This document shows positions 17,475 through 25,743 of a stretch of DNA of 64,000 bases, in pieces (the first letter of the stretch is position 1; each line of letters opens with the position of its first letter). The DNA comes from Croceibacterium_B sp963783195. Its GTDB lineage: Bacteria; Pseudomonadota; Alphaproteobacteria; Sphingomonadales; Sphingomonadaceae. The notes beneath the pieces were generated by a model, which did not search any database, was not told the DNA's origin, and worked only from the letters and a program-made list of their open reading frames with translations. Made by a program: the position numbers and the translations under genes. The DNA lies in NCBI GenBank assembly GCA_963783195.1, contig CAWAMV010000004.1:620001-684000 (forward strand), in the 5' to 3' direction.

Positions 17475-17539
17475 CCGTCGCTTGATCGGGCCGCAGGGGC
17501 CCTTACCTTTCGCACGAACGCCATTTCACGAGAGCGCCA

Positions 17540-18520
17540 ATGACCACCCACACCACCCGCATGCTCATCATCGGTTCCGGCCCCGCCGGGCTCTCCGCCG
17601 CGATCTATGGCGCGCGGGCCGGCATGGAGCCGATCGTCGTCCAGGGCCTGCAGCCCGGAGGCCAGCTCACCATCACCACCGATGTCGAGAACTATCCCGG
17701 TTTCCGCGACGTCATCCAGGGCCCCTGGCTGATGCAGGAGATGGAGGCGCAGGCCGTCCACGTCGGCACGCGGATGATGTGGGACACGATTACCTCGGTC
17801 GACGTCCACGCCGGCCCCCCGTTCAAGGCGATCGGCGACAGTGGCGACGAATACGTCGGCGACGTGCTGGTCATCGCCACGGGCGCGCAGGCCAAGTGGC
17901 TGGGCGTGCCGGGCGAGGAAGCCCTGAGCGGCAAGGGCGTGTCCGCCTGCGCGACCTGCGACGGGTTCTTCTACCGCGGCAAGAAGGTCGCGGTGATCGG
18001 CGGTGGCAACACCGCGGTGGAAGAGGCGCTCTACCTCACCAACCACTCCGACGACGTGACCCTGATCCACCGCCGCGACGAACTGCGGGCGGAGAAGATC
18101 CTGCAGGATCGCCTGTTCGCCAACCCGAAGATCTCGGTCCGCTGGAACGAGAAGGTCGAGGAATTTCTCGGCGATCCGGCTGCCGGCGGGCTCACCGGCC
18201 TCAAGCTCGTCAACACCGTCGACGGAACCGAGAGTGTGTTCGAGTGCCAGGGCGCCTTCGTCGCCATCGGCCACGCGCCGGCGACGGAGCTGTTCAAGGG
18301 GCAGCTCGAGATGGACTCCAGCGGTTACCTCGTGGTCGAGCCGGGCACGCCCAAGACTGCCGTCCCCGGGGTGTTCGCCTGCGGCGACGTGATGGATCAC
18401 ACCTATCGCCAGGCGGTTACCGCGGCGGGCACCGGCTGCATGGCCGCGCTCGATGCCGAGCGCTTCCTCGCAACGCTCGAATACGTGAAGAACGAACGGG
18501 CGGCCGAAGCGGCGGAGTGA
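17540..18520 (+). CDS. trxB: Thioredoxin-disulfide reductase TrxB
   Basis: A 326-residue low-molecular-weight FAD/NADPH thioredoxin reductase. The FAD motif GSGPAGLSAAIYGARAG is at the N-terminus, the redox-active pair is Cys137-Ala-Thr-Cys140, the NADPH motif is GGGNTAVEEALYL, and the C-terminal FAD motif GVFACGDVMDHTYRQAV is intact. It keeps thioredoxin reduced in the cytoplasm. A second TrxR-like flavoprotein is encoded within the selenium locus 3.4 kb downstream on the opposite strand, so this copy is probably the housekeeping enzyme. Confidence 0.95.
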   Translation: MTTHTTRMLIIGSGPAGLSAAIYGARAGMEPIVVQGLQPGGQLTITTDVENYPGFRDVIQGPWLMQEMEAQAVHVGTRMMWDTITSVDVHAGPPFKAIGDSGDEYVGDVLVIATGAQAKWLGVPGEEALSGKGVSACATCDGFFYRGKKVAVIGGGNTAVEEALYLTNHSDDVTLIHRRDELRAEKILQDRLFANPKISVRWNEKVEEFLGDPAAGGLTGLKLVNTVDGTESVFECQGAFVAIGHAPATELFKGQLEMDSSGYLVVEPGTPKTAVPGVFACGDVMDHTYRQAVTAAGTGCMAALDAERFLATLEYVKNERAAEAAE

Positions 18521-18536
18521 GCCCTGCGCAGGGGAT

Positions 18537-18632
18537 TGGCGGAAGAGAGTGGGAGTCGAACCCACCCGGGACCGGCTGACGGCCCCACCCGGTTTTGAAG
18601 ACCGGACGCACCACCGGGCGCGCTTCTCTTCC
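18537..18632 (-). tRNA. selC: Selenocysteine tRNA (tRNA-Sec, anticodon UCA)
   Basis: On the minus strand the acceptor stem GGAAGAGA pairs with TCTCTTCC, eight base pairs as expected for bacterial tRNA-Sec, followed by discriminator G and an encoded CCA. The anticodon stem CCGGT/ACCGG encloses a seven-base loop CTTCAAA with UCA at 18596-18598, which reads UGA. A long variable arm and a normal T arm (GTTCGAC loop) follow; total length is 96 bases. It lies eight bases beyond the selB stop on the same strand, so it is probably the last element of the selenium operon. Confidence 0.96.
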
Positions 18633-18640
18633 CCCTGAGC

Positions 18641-20545
18641 CTAGGCGGGCTGGGACTCGCGGTAGCGGGCGAGGCGGCGCGGGTCGACCGTTCTCAGGTC
18701 GCCGCGGCGAAGGGTCGCGCCCTGGCGGTCGAACCACTCGAGCAACTGGATCGCCACCTTGCGTCCGTTGAGCAGCCGGTCGCGTAGTTCGGCGGCAGCG
18801 AATTCGCCTTGCGCGCCCAGCTCCCCGATGTGTGCGGCGATCTCGGCCAGGGTTTCGCGCAGGAAGAAATGATCCGGCGCAATTTCGCTCACCGCGCCCT
18901 GCTGCGCCTTGGCCTTGAGGACGCGGCGGCAGTCGAATTCGCGCGCGCCGAGCATGGGCGCGATCTCGCCGGTGCGCGGCGGGCGGAAGCGCGCTTCGCC
19001 ACCGAGCAGCGGGGCGATGCGGCGCCAGAGGTCCTCGTCGGCGCGGTCGAGGCCCAGGCGGTGGTCGGGCAGGCGGTAGACTCCGCCTTCGTGCGCCAGG
19101 GTGCCGTCGGCCACCATCGCCGCCAGCATGGCGACCGCGGGATCGGGTGCGAGGCGCGGGTCGAGGGCCATGCGCAGGCGCTGGAGATTGGGGCCGAGCA
19201 GTTGCGGGTGACGCGTATGAAACTGCGCCACCTCGCCCTTGGCGCTGGACGCGAGCCGCTGCCAGGTCTGCGCGCCGAACAGCCATTTGCCCGCCATGCG
19301 GTGCGCATTGGTGTCAATGAAGCGCTTGATTGCGAGTGTTCCAAGCGCCCGGTCACGGGCAAAACGCTCGGTGTCCACCGCGAACGGCCAGATCGCCAGC
19401 TGGGCGGCCAGCGACTGCGCCGGATCCTCGATCGCTATCGCCGCGAGCTGTTCCAGCCTACGCGGCTGCTTGCGGCGGCGCTGCGGGGGCCTGAGGTCGA
19501 GCATGGTCCCGCCGCCGATGGTCCGCCGCCCCTCGGTGTCTCGCAGGACGAAACGGTCGCCGCAAGCGGCGGCGATGGGCGCGTCGAGCACGAGCTGGGC
19601 AAGTCCATTCTGGCCAGGAGCGACGGGCTCGTCCTGCAACAGCGCGACCCGTCCGGCGATCTCGGCGGCGCCATGGTGCAGGCGGACGGGCTGCCAGTGG
19701 CGCAGGGGGCGCGGCTCGCCGGGCAGGAGGCGGACCGCGCAGTCGATCCGCGCGCTCGGCGCATGGAGCCGGGGCGCGAGCAGCCAGTCGCCGCGCGCGA
19801 CTTCGGATAGCTCGATTCCCGCGAGGTTCACGCCGCAACGCTGGCCGACATGGCCTTCCTCGGCGGCCCGATTCTGAACATGGAGCGCGCGGACGCGGGC
19901 GCTCCTGCCGGAGGGAGAAAGCGTGAGCGTGTCGCCGACCCGCAATGCACCCTGCACGACAACTCCGGTGACGACGGTACCAGCGCCCGGCAGGCTGAAT
20001 GCGCGGTCAACCGCGAAGCGCAGCGGCTTGTCGCGATTGGGGGGCGCGGTCTCGAGGCCGGCCAGCAGCGTACGCAGTTCGGCGATGCCGTCCCCGCTCC
20101 GGGCCGACGTCGGCAGGACCGGCGCCCCCTCCAGCGGCCCATCCGCCAGCAAGCGGCGCACCTCGCCCTCGACCTCGGCCAGCCGCGCTGCGTCCGCCGT
20201 GTCGCACTTGGTCAGGGCGACCGCTCCGCGCGTCGCGCCCAGCAGGTCGAGCACGGCGAGGTGCTCGCGGGTCTGCGGCATGACCCCGTCGTCGGCCGCG
20301 ACGCACAGCAGCGCGAAGTCGATCCCGCCGGCACCTGCCAGCATGGCCTTCATGAAGCGTTCGTGCCCCGGCACGTCGACGAAGCCGAGTACCTCGCCGC
20401 TCTCCAGCGGGAGATAGGCGAAGCCGAGGTCGATCGAGATGCCGCGCGCCTTTTCCTGCGGCAGGCGATCGGTGTCGGTCCCGGTCAGCGCGCGGACGAG
20501 CGCGGTCTTGCCGTGGTCGACGTGCCCGGCGGTGCCGACGATCAT
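18641..20545 (-). CDS. selB: Selenocysteine-specific elongation factor SelB
   Basis: A 634-residue protein starting MIVGTAGHVDHGK at 20545. The N-terminal EF-Tu-like GTPase has G1 GHVDHGKT, G3 DVPGHERF and G4 TKCD (a variant of NKxD). Beta-barrel domains II and III follow, then C-terminal winged helices that bind the SECIS RNA. SelB carries Sec-tRNA to UGA codons marked by a SECIS hairpin. Its ATG overlaps the selA stop (ATGA), and selC lies just after its stop. Confidence 0.96.
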   Translation of the reverse strand: MIVGTAGHVDHGKTALVRALTGTDTDRLPQEKARGISIDLGFAYLPLESGEVLGFVDVPGHERFMKAMLAGAGGIDFALLCVAADDGVMPQTREHLAVLDLLGATRGAVALTKCDTADAARLAEVEGEVRRLLADGPLEGAPVLPTSARSGDGIAELRTLLAGLETAPPNRDKPLRFAVDRAFSLPGAGTVVTGVVVQGALRVGDTLTLSPSGRSARVRALHVQNRAAEEGHVGQRCGVNLAGIELSEVARGDWLLAPRLHAPSARIDCAVRLLPGEPRPLRHWQPVRLHHGAAEIAGRVALLQDEPVAPGQNGLAQLVLDAPIAAACGDRFVLRDTEGRRTIGGGTMLDLRPPQRRRKQPRRLEQLAAIAIEDPAQSLAAQLAIWPFAVDTERFARDRALGTLAIKRFIDTNAHRMAGKWLFGAQTWQRLASSAKGEVAQFHTRHPQLLGPNLQRLRMALDPRLAPDPAVAMLAAMVADGTLAHEGGVYRLPDHRLGLDRADEDLWRRIAPLLGGEARFRPPRTGEIAPMLGAREFDCRRVLKAKAQQGAVSEIAPDHFFLRETLAEIAAHIGELGAQGEFAAAELRDRLLNGRKVAIQLLEWFDRQGATLRRGDLRTVDPRRLARYRESQPA

Positions 20546-21885
20546 CGCGACAGGTTGGCGAGGAAGGCCGGCTCCTCGTCGCGCACGAGGCAACGCAGGT
20601 CGAGCCGCAGCGCCCCCTCGGCCACGCGCCCGACGACCGGCTCGGGCAGGGCGCGCAGGCGGGCGGCGAGCGCCTCGACGTCGCCGCCGCGGATGGCCAG
20701 GCAGGTGCTCGGCAAAGTAGCGGTGGGCGAAGCGCCCGAGCCGACCTGGCTGCGGCAGCCCTCGGCCGTGACGGTCCAGCCTTCGCCAAGCGCCTGCGCC
20801 ACCGACGGAGCAAGCTTCGCGGCGCGCGCGGCGATCTCCTCGGCCGGGCGGGCGAGCAGGGCCAGGGTCGGCACCGCGTCCTCCGGCCGGGCTGCGGCGC
20901 GGTAGCCGGCCAGCACGGCCTCCAGCGCCGCCAGTCGCACCTTGTCGAGCCGCAGCGCACGCTTCATCGGGTTGCGCGCCAGCCGCGCGACGAGTTCGGC
21001 CTTGCCGGCGGCGAAGCCTGCCTGTGGGCCGCCGAGGAGCTTGTCGCCCGAGAAGGTGACCAGGTCCGCCCCCTCGGCCAGCGCTTCCGCCACCGTCGGC
21101 TCTTTAGGCAGGCCGTAGCGGGCAAGGTCGACCAGTGTGCCCGAGCCGAGATCGTTCACCAGCGGAATGCCGCGCTTGCGGGCGAGCGGGGCCAGTTCGG
21201 GCACCGTGACCTCTTTCGTGAAGCCCTCGATGCGGAAGTTCGACGGGTGGACCTTGAGAATCAGCTTCGTGTCCTCGCCGATGGCCGCCTCGTAGTCCTT
21301 CAGGTGGGTGCGGTTGGTCGTGCCGACCTCGACCAGCTTCGCCCCCGTCGCGGCCATGATGTCGGGCAGGCGGAAGCTGCCGCCGATCTCGATCAGCTCG
21401 CCCCGGCTCACCAAGACCTCGCCGCCCTTGGCGAGCGTGTCGAGCACCAGCAGCACGGCGGCGGCGTTGTTGTTAACCAGCACCGCGCCCTCGGCTCCCG
21501 TCAGCGCGCGCAAGTGCTCACGCAGCACGCTGTCGCGCTCGCCGCGGGTGCCGCTCGCGAGGTCGTATTCGACCGCCACCGGGCGAGCCATCGCGGCACT
21601 GGCGGCCGCGACGGCCCGTTCCGGCAGGACCGCGCGGCCGAGGTTCGTATGCAGCACCACGCCGGTCAGGTTCCACACCGGACGCAGGCGCGGCAGGTCA
21701 GCGGACGAGAAACCGTCGCGGGCGCTGGCGAGGAGCGCCTCCGGGTCGAACGAACCTGCTCCGCGCGCAGCCTCGATCGCCGCGCGGATCGCGGCCACCG
21801 CAGGCTTGTGGCCATGCTCTGCCGCCAGCGCGCGCCCGGCCTCGCTTTCGAGCAGGGCGGACACCGAAGGCGGGCGATCGGTCAT
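20542..21885 (-). CDS. selA: L-seryl-tRNA(Sec) selenium transferase SelA
   Basis: A 447-residue PLP enzyme, read from ATG 21885 (MTDRPPSVSALLESEAG). It converts Ser-tRNA(Sec) to Sec-tRNA(Sec) with selenophosphate. Signatures: NLTGVVLHTNLGRAVLP, EYDLASGTRGERDS, VNNNAAAVLLVL and the PLP-lysine motif SGDKLLGGPQAG with Lys282. Length and motifs are normal. Its stop overlaps the selB start, and the flavoprotein gene ends 13 bases upstream, so selD-flavoprotein-selA-selB form one tight transcription unit. Confidence 0.96.
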   Translation of the reverse strand: MTDRPPSVSALLESEAGRALAAEHGHKPAVAAIRAAIEAARGAGSFDPEALLASARDGFSSADLPRLRPVWNLTGVVLHTNLGRAVLPERAVAAASAAMARPVAVEYDLASGTRGERDSVLREHLRALTGAEGAVLVNNNAAAVLLVLDTLAKGGEVLVSRGELIEIGGSFRLPDIMAATGAKLVEVGTTNRTHLKDYEAAIGEDTKLILKVHPSNFRIEGFTKEVTVPELAPLARKRGIPLVNDLGSGTLVDLARYGLPKEPTVAEALAEGADLVTFSGDKLLGGPQAGFAAGKAELVARLARNPMKRALRLDKVRLAALEAVLAGYRAAARPEDAVPTLALLARPAEEIAARAAKLAPSVAQALGEGWTVTAEGCRSQVGSGASPTATLPSTCLAIRGGDVEALAARLRALPEPVVGRVAEGALRLDLRCLVRDEEPAFLANLSR

Positions 21886-21898
21886 GGCAGCCAGAGTG

Positions 21899-22816
21899 TC
21901 AGCCCCAGTCGCCGCTGTCGAGATAGCGCACGGCGGCGATCGCCGCCCCCGCGCCGTCGCCCATCGCGCCCGCTGCGCGCCAGGAATTGCCGCTGCGCAG
22001 GTTACCCGCGGCAAAAATGCCCCGAGCCGAAGTGCGCATCGCGCCGTCGGTGACCACGCGGCCCGTTTCGTCGAGGTCGACCAGCCCCTCGGCCAGACGG
22101 GTGTTGGGGGCAAGGCCGGTGAAGGCGAAGACGCCGGCCGCTTCGACCTCGGTCTCGCTGCCGGAGGTGTCGCGCAGGCGCACCCGCTCGACTTTGCCCG
22201 CGCCCTCGATGGCGACGACTTCGTGTCCGGTCATGATCTCGATCTTCGAATTGGCCTGCGCGGCTTCCACATAGATCGGCTGACCGTGCAGTTCGGCGGC
22301 TTTCTCCGCCACGATCACCTTTTCGCAATGCTGCGCGAGCGTGAGGGCCTCCTGCAGGCCGGAATCCCCGCCGCCCGCGACCAGCGCGACCTTGCCGCGC
22401 AGCAAGGGGCCGTCGCATGTGGCGCAGTGCGACACGCCGCTGCCGGTGAATTCTTCCTCCCCCGGCACGCCGAGTTTCGTCACGTGCGCGCCGGTGGCGA
22501 GGATCACCGCGCGGGCCGTGACGTCGCTGCCGGCGGTCACCTTCCAGCCCTCGCCATCGGGCGCGATGGCGGTCACCTCGTCCATCAGCAGCTCGGCCCC
22601 GGCGTTGCTCGCCTGCTCCTGCGCGATGGGGCACAGGTCGAACCCCGCGATGCCGAATTCCTGGCCCGGGATGCCGTCGACCAGCTCGATGTTGAGCAGT
22701 TCGCCGCCGGGCACGCCGCCGGTGAAGATTGCGGTGCGCTTGCCTGCGCGCGCGGCGGTCAATGCCGCGCTCAGTCCGGCGATGCCGCCGCCGACGATGA
22801 CGATGTCGTAGTCCAT
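21899..22816 (-). CDS. Thioredoxin-reductase-like FAD/NAD(P) oxidoreductase in the selenium operon
   Basis: A 305-residue two-dinucleotide-binding flavoprotein. FAD motif GGGIAGLSAALTAARAG is at the N-terminus, the redox pair is Cys131-Ala-Thr-Cys134, the second nucleotide motif is GGGDSGLQEALTLA, and the C-terminal segment is GIFAAGNLRSG. It resembles TrxB but is shorter and diverged: the E/D-D/Y-rich FAD C-terminal block is replaced by SWRAAGAMGDGAGAA. It lies seven bases after selD and 13 before selA. Seen: a redox-competent TrxR relative inside the operon. Inferred: it may reduce the UxxC selenoprotein of this locus, or a selenium intermediate. Its position argues against plain housekeeping, because trxB is also present. 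Confidence 0.85.
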   Translation of the reverse strand: MDYDIVIVGGGIAGLSAALTAARAGKRTAIFTGGVPGGELLNIELVDGIPGQEFGIAGFDLCPIAQEQASNAGAELLMDEVTAIAPDGEGWKVTAGSDVTARAVILATGAHVTKLGVPGEEEFTGSGVSHCATCDGPLLRGKVALVAGGGDSGLQEALTLAQHCEKVIVAEKAAELHGQPIYVEAAQANSKIEIMTGHEVVAIEGAGKVERVRLRDTSGSETEVEAAGVFAFTGLAPNTRLAEGLVDLDETGRVVTDGAMRTSARGIFAAGNLRSGNSWRAAGAMGDGAGAAIAAVRYLDSGDWG

Positions 22817-22823
22817 GTGTTTC

Positions 22824-23888
22824 CTATGCGTTGACGGTGACGCCCGGGTCGCCCGCCGTGACGCGGCCGACGATTGCGGCCGCCGCGAACCCCGCGCCGC
22901 GGATGAGGTCGAGAATGCGCGCAGCTTCGGCCGCGGCGACCGAAACGAGCAGGCCGCCCGAGGTCTGCGGATCGGTCAGCACGTCGCGCTGCCATTGCGG
23001 CAAGTGGCCCGGCAGGCTCACGGCATCGGCGGCGCTGGCCCAGTTGCGCCCGGAGGCGCCGGTCACGCAGCCCTCCTGCGCCAGCGCGGCTGCGCGGGTG
23101 AGCAGCGGGACGGTGGGCCAGTCGATGGCGAGGCGGCTGCCGGAAGCACGGGCGATTTCGAGCGCGTGGCCGAGCAGGCCGAAGCCGGTTACGTCGGTCA
23201 GTGCGTGGACCGCCGCTTCCGCGCCGAGCCTTGTGCCGATGGCGTTGAGCTGCGTGGTCGAGGCGAGGAATTCGCGATAGGCCGCATCGTCCAGCCCGTG
23301 CTGCTTGTAGGCCGCCGAATAGAGCCCGACGCCGAGCGGTTTGGTCAGGATCAGCGCGTCCCCGTCCTGCGCGCCGGCGTTGGTGCGCAGCGCTTGCCGG
23401 TCGCATTCTCCGATCACCGCGAGGCCGTAGATCGGCTCCGCGCTGTCGATCGAATGACCGCCGGCGACGGGTATACCCGCCGCCGCGCAGGCCGCCGCGC
23501 CGCCAGCGAGGATCTGGCGCACCGTGGCCGTCTCGATCCGGCCCAGCGGCATCCCGAGCACGGCGAGGGCGAACAGCGGGCGTGCGCCCATCGCGTAGAT
23601 GTCGGAAATGGCGTTTGTCGCCGCGATACGGCCGAAGTCGTGCGGGTCGTCCACGATCGGCATGAAGAAGTCGGTCGTGGCGACGAGACAGCGGCCATCG
23701 TCCAGTTGCCAGACGGCGGCATCGTCCGCCTGTCCGTTGCCGACGAGGAGCTGGGGGAACCCGCTTGCCGCGAACTGTCCCTCGAGCAGTTCGCGCAGCA
23801 CCGCCGGGGCCAGTTTGCACCCGCAACCGCCGCCGTGCGCGAGCGCGGTCAGGCGAACGGGTTCGGCAACAGGTGCGGCGGTGGACAC
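22824..23888 (-). CDS. selD: Selenide, water dikinase SelD (Cys form)
   Basis: A 354-residue protein read from GTG 23888, chosen because GGGAGGAG lies about ten bases upstream; an in-frame TTG at 23924 gives 12 poor extra residues. SelD makes selenophosphate from selenide and ATP, the selenium donor for SelA. The active-site motif is GGCGCK with Cys22 and Lys25, so this SelD uses cysteine rather than selenocysteine and does not depend on the pathway it feeds. Further family blocks are TTDFFMPIVDDPHDFGRIAATNAISDIYAMGA (in part) and GGHSIDS. It is the second gene of the locus. Confidence 0.95.
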   Translation of the reverse strand: MSTAAPVAEPVRLTALAHGGGCGCKLAPAVLRELLEGQFAASGFPQLLVGNGQADDAAVWQLDDGRCLVATTDFFMPIVDDPHDFGRIAATNAISDIYAMGARPLFALAVLGMPLGRIETATVRQILAGGAAACAAAGIPVAGGHSIDSAEPIYGLAVIGECDRQALRTNAGAQDGDALILTKPLGVGLYSAAYKQHGLDDAAYREFLASTTQLNAIGTRLGAEAAVHALTDVTGFGLLGHALEIARASGSRLAIDWPTVPLLTRAAALAQEGCVTGASGRNWASAADAVSLPGHLPQWQRDVLTDPQTSGGLLVSVAAAEAARILDLIRGAGFAAAAIVGRVTAGDPGVTVNA

Positions 23889-23946
23889 GGGCCCGGATCT
23901 CCTCCCGCCCGGGCAATAGGCCAAGCGCCGCGCCGCGGCAAGTTCG

Positions 23947-23958
23947 TTAGCCTGCTAA
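23947..23958. promoter_or_regulatory. Palindrome TTAGC-CT-GCTAA between the selenoprotein gene and selD
   Basis: A perfect five-base inverted repeat with a two-base centre lies in the 74-base gap before selD. Read on the minus strand it includes GCTAACGA, an octamer also found in the selenoprotein gene leader. It may be an internal start signal or operator for the selDAB part. Confidence 0.35.
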
Positions 23959-23962
23959 GCAA

Positions 23963-25627
23963 TCACCGCCAGGGGTCGATCGGTATCAATCCGCTGCCGC
24001 TGCTGCTTCCGGCGCGCAGCCCCGGGCCGCCGACCAGCCGCCCGCTGATCATCTTGAACGCGCCCTGCGTCTCGCCCCCGGCGACGACGATCTCGATGTC
24101 CTCTGGCCGGAAGATCGAGATCATCTCGTCGGGCGCGGCCTTGAGACGGCTGGCATATGGCTCCACCCCGGCCTCGGCGTGCGGCTTGACGAGTGTCGTG
24201 ATCCACTGTTCGTCCCAGTAGTCGCGCGCGGTCATCTGGGCGTTCTCGGCGCACCATTCGATCAGCGCCTGCTTGGAAAAGCCCAGCTTCTGGAAGTCCT
24301 TCGCGACCAGCGGGTCCATCACGATGACCGGCGGCGAGAAGTGATCTGCGGCCGTCAGGCAGCGGACGAACTTCTTCTGCCACGTCTCGCGCGGGCCGAA
24401 GCCCGACTGCGTATACCAGCCGCCGAAGAAGATCGCCGCGGTGCTCTCGTCCGCCTTGTGACCGTGGCTGACGTGGAACGGCTCCCACGGGCTCGCCTCC
24501 TCGTTCTCGGCGAAGCAGGCGGTGTAGTTCCAGTTGTTTCCGACCGAGCCCATGTAGGTGTTGCCCGGTTCGCTGCCGCCTTGCGCGTTCATGCTCAGCA
24601 AGCAGTAGGCGCGGCCGATCGTGGCGTTGGCGTGGTTGTAGGGGCCGAGCGCACCGATCCCGCCGTTCATGCCGATCTCGTGCCGGATCGGGCCGTTGAC
24701 GAGGCTGATCGTCGCCCAGCTCGTGGTCGAGCTGGAGCGGGCGGAAAAACCGGTCGAGCACAGGGCGAGCACGACCGGCAGGTATTCCGGGCGGCACCCG
24801 GCCATCACCGCATTGATCGCGACCTTCTCGACGTCGTAATCCCACTTCTCGCGGAAGGCGGTCGGCGCCATGCGGTTGACGAATTCATCGGCCGCATGGC
24901 TCGTGCCTTTCAGCATGGCTTCCACGCGCTGCTCGGTCGGCAGGATGATCGGCAGGTAATCGGTCCAGCCTTCGGCGATGAACAGCGCGCGCAGGTTGTC
25001 CTCGGTGTCGGGCTCGAGGAAGCGCGGGGTGGTCCGCTCGAACGAGGCGCCGGCATAGTCGGCGTCGGTCAAGGGCCCGGTCAGCCCGTCGAGCACGACC
25101 TCCATGAAGGGGCGCTTGTTGATCGGGTCGTCGGCCTCGATATAGGCGCGCAGTTCACCCGGGCTCAGGCCCACCACCGGTTGCGGCACGAAGGCGTTGC
25201 GCACGGTCGGCATGCCGGCGGCGAGCGTGCTTGCGCGGGCCAGCCGGGCGAAGGCGTGGGTGCTCACCGGGATCGTCGGGATCCCGGCCTTTTCCAACTC
25301 CAGTGCGAACCCCACGACCGTGGGGCAACAAGTGCTTCAGAGGCCAACGCCGATGATGGCAGCGTCGCCTCCGGCGACGACTTTTGCCCTCATCTCCGGA
25401 TCGTCGACCCAGGATTCGCGCGGCCTGATGGCGCGCGTTTCGACGCCTGGCATGTGTTCGGCGAACCACAGCCGGAGCTGTTCCATGAACACGTCGGCGT
25501 TATCGAACAGGCAGTCGATCAGGTAGAGCACCTTGCCGTCGAGGCTTTCGGGCCGCGCGGCAAGGCGCTTGCCCTCCACCTTGGGCGGATAGCCCCGCGG
25601 GTCCATGACTGTCAGCTTCTCGGCCAT
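23963..25627 (-). CDS. UGSC-family selenoprotein with in-frame UGA (Sec97)
   Basis: A 554-residue protein if the TGA at 25337-25339 is read as selenocysteine. The start is ATG 25627 (MAEKLTVMDPRGYPPKVEG) with GGAGG seven bases upstream. Residues 1-180 are a UGSC-type domain: DGKVLYLIDCLFDN, ESWVDDPEMR, AIIGVGL, then Sec97-Ser-Thr-Cys100-Cys, continuing in frame with PTVVGFALELEKAGIPT. The usual U-G-S-C is here U-S-T-C, still UxxC, a likely redox pair. The second half carries INAVMAGCRPEYLPVVLA, VNGPIRHEIGMNGG and CFAENEEASPWEPFHV, typical of long UGSC relatives. Both halves align to one family with the TGA exactly at the Sec position, a SECIS hairpin follows, and sel genes are adjacent. Substrate unknown; thiol/selenol redox chemistry is inferred. 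Confidence 0.92.
25309..25326 (-). promoter_or_regulatory. Bacterial SECIS element (hairpin with GGUC loop)
   Basis: Eleven bases after the UGA, the message can fold CCCCAC against GTGGGG (six pairs, extendable by a G-U) around the four-base loop GGUC. A GGUC apical loop a short distance after UGA is the feature SelB recognises in bacterial SECIS elements such as that of E. coli fdhF. The hairpin is inside the coding region, encoding PTVVG. Confidence 0.88.
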
Positions 25628-25660
25628 CGGCGCCTCCGGCGAAAAATCGTTAGCTTTCGA

Positions 25661-25689
25661 AGTAAAGGCGCTTGCGGGCCGCTTGTCAA
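25661..25689 (-). promoter_or_regulatory. Sigma-70-type promoter of the selenium operon
   Basis: On the minus strand TTGACA (25684-25689) and TTTACT (25661-25666) are separated by exactly 17 bases. Transcription would start near 25654, giving a leader of about 27 bases that holds GGAGG before the selenoprotein ATG. The -35 hexamer is a perfect consensus. Confidence 0.75.
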
Positions 25690-25743
25690 CGCGGCAGCTT
25701 GGCCAGGCGCCGAGAGAGGCCGCAAGAGGCGGGAGAGACGAGC

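Noticed and set aside
25337..25339. TGA as a true stop, making a 96-codon gene plus a separate 450-codon gene
   Set aside because: Both parts belong to one family, the frame continues without shift, a SECIS hairpin follows and all Sec factors are adjacent.
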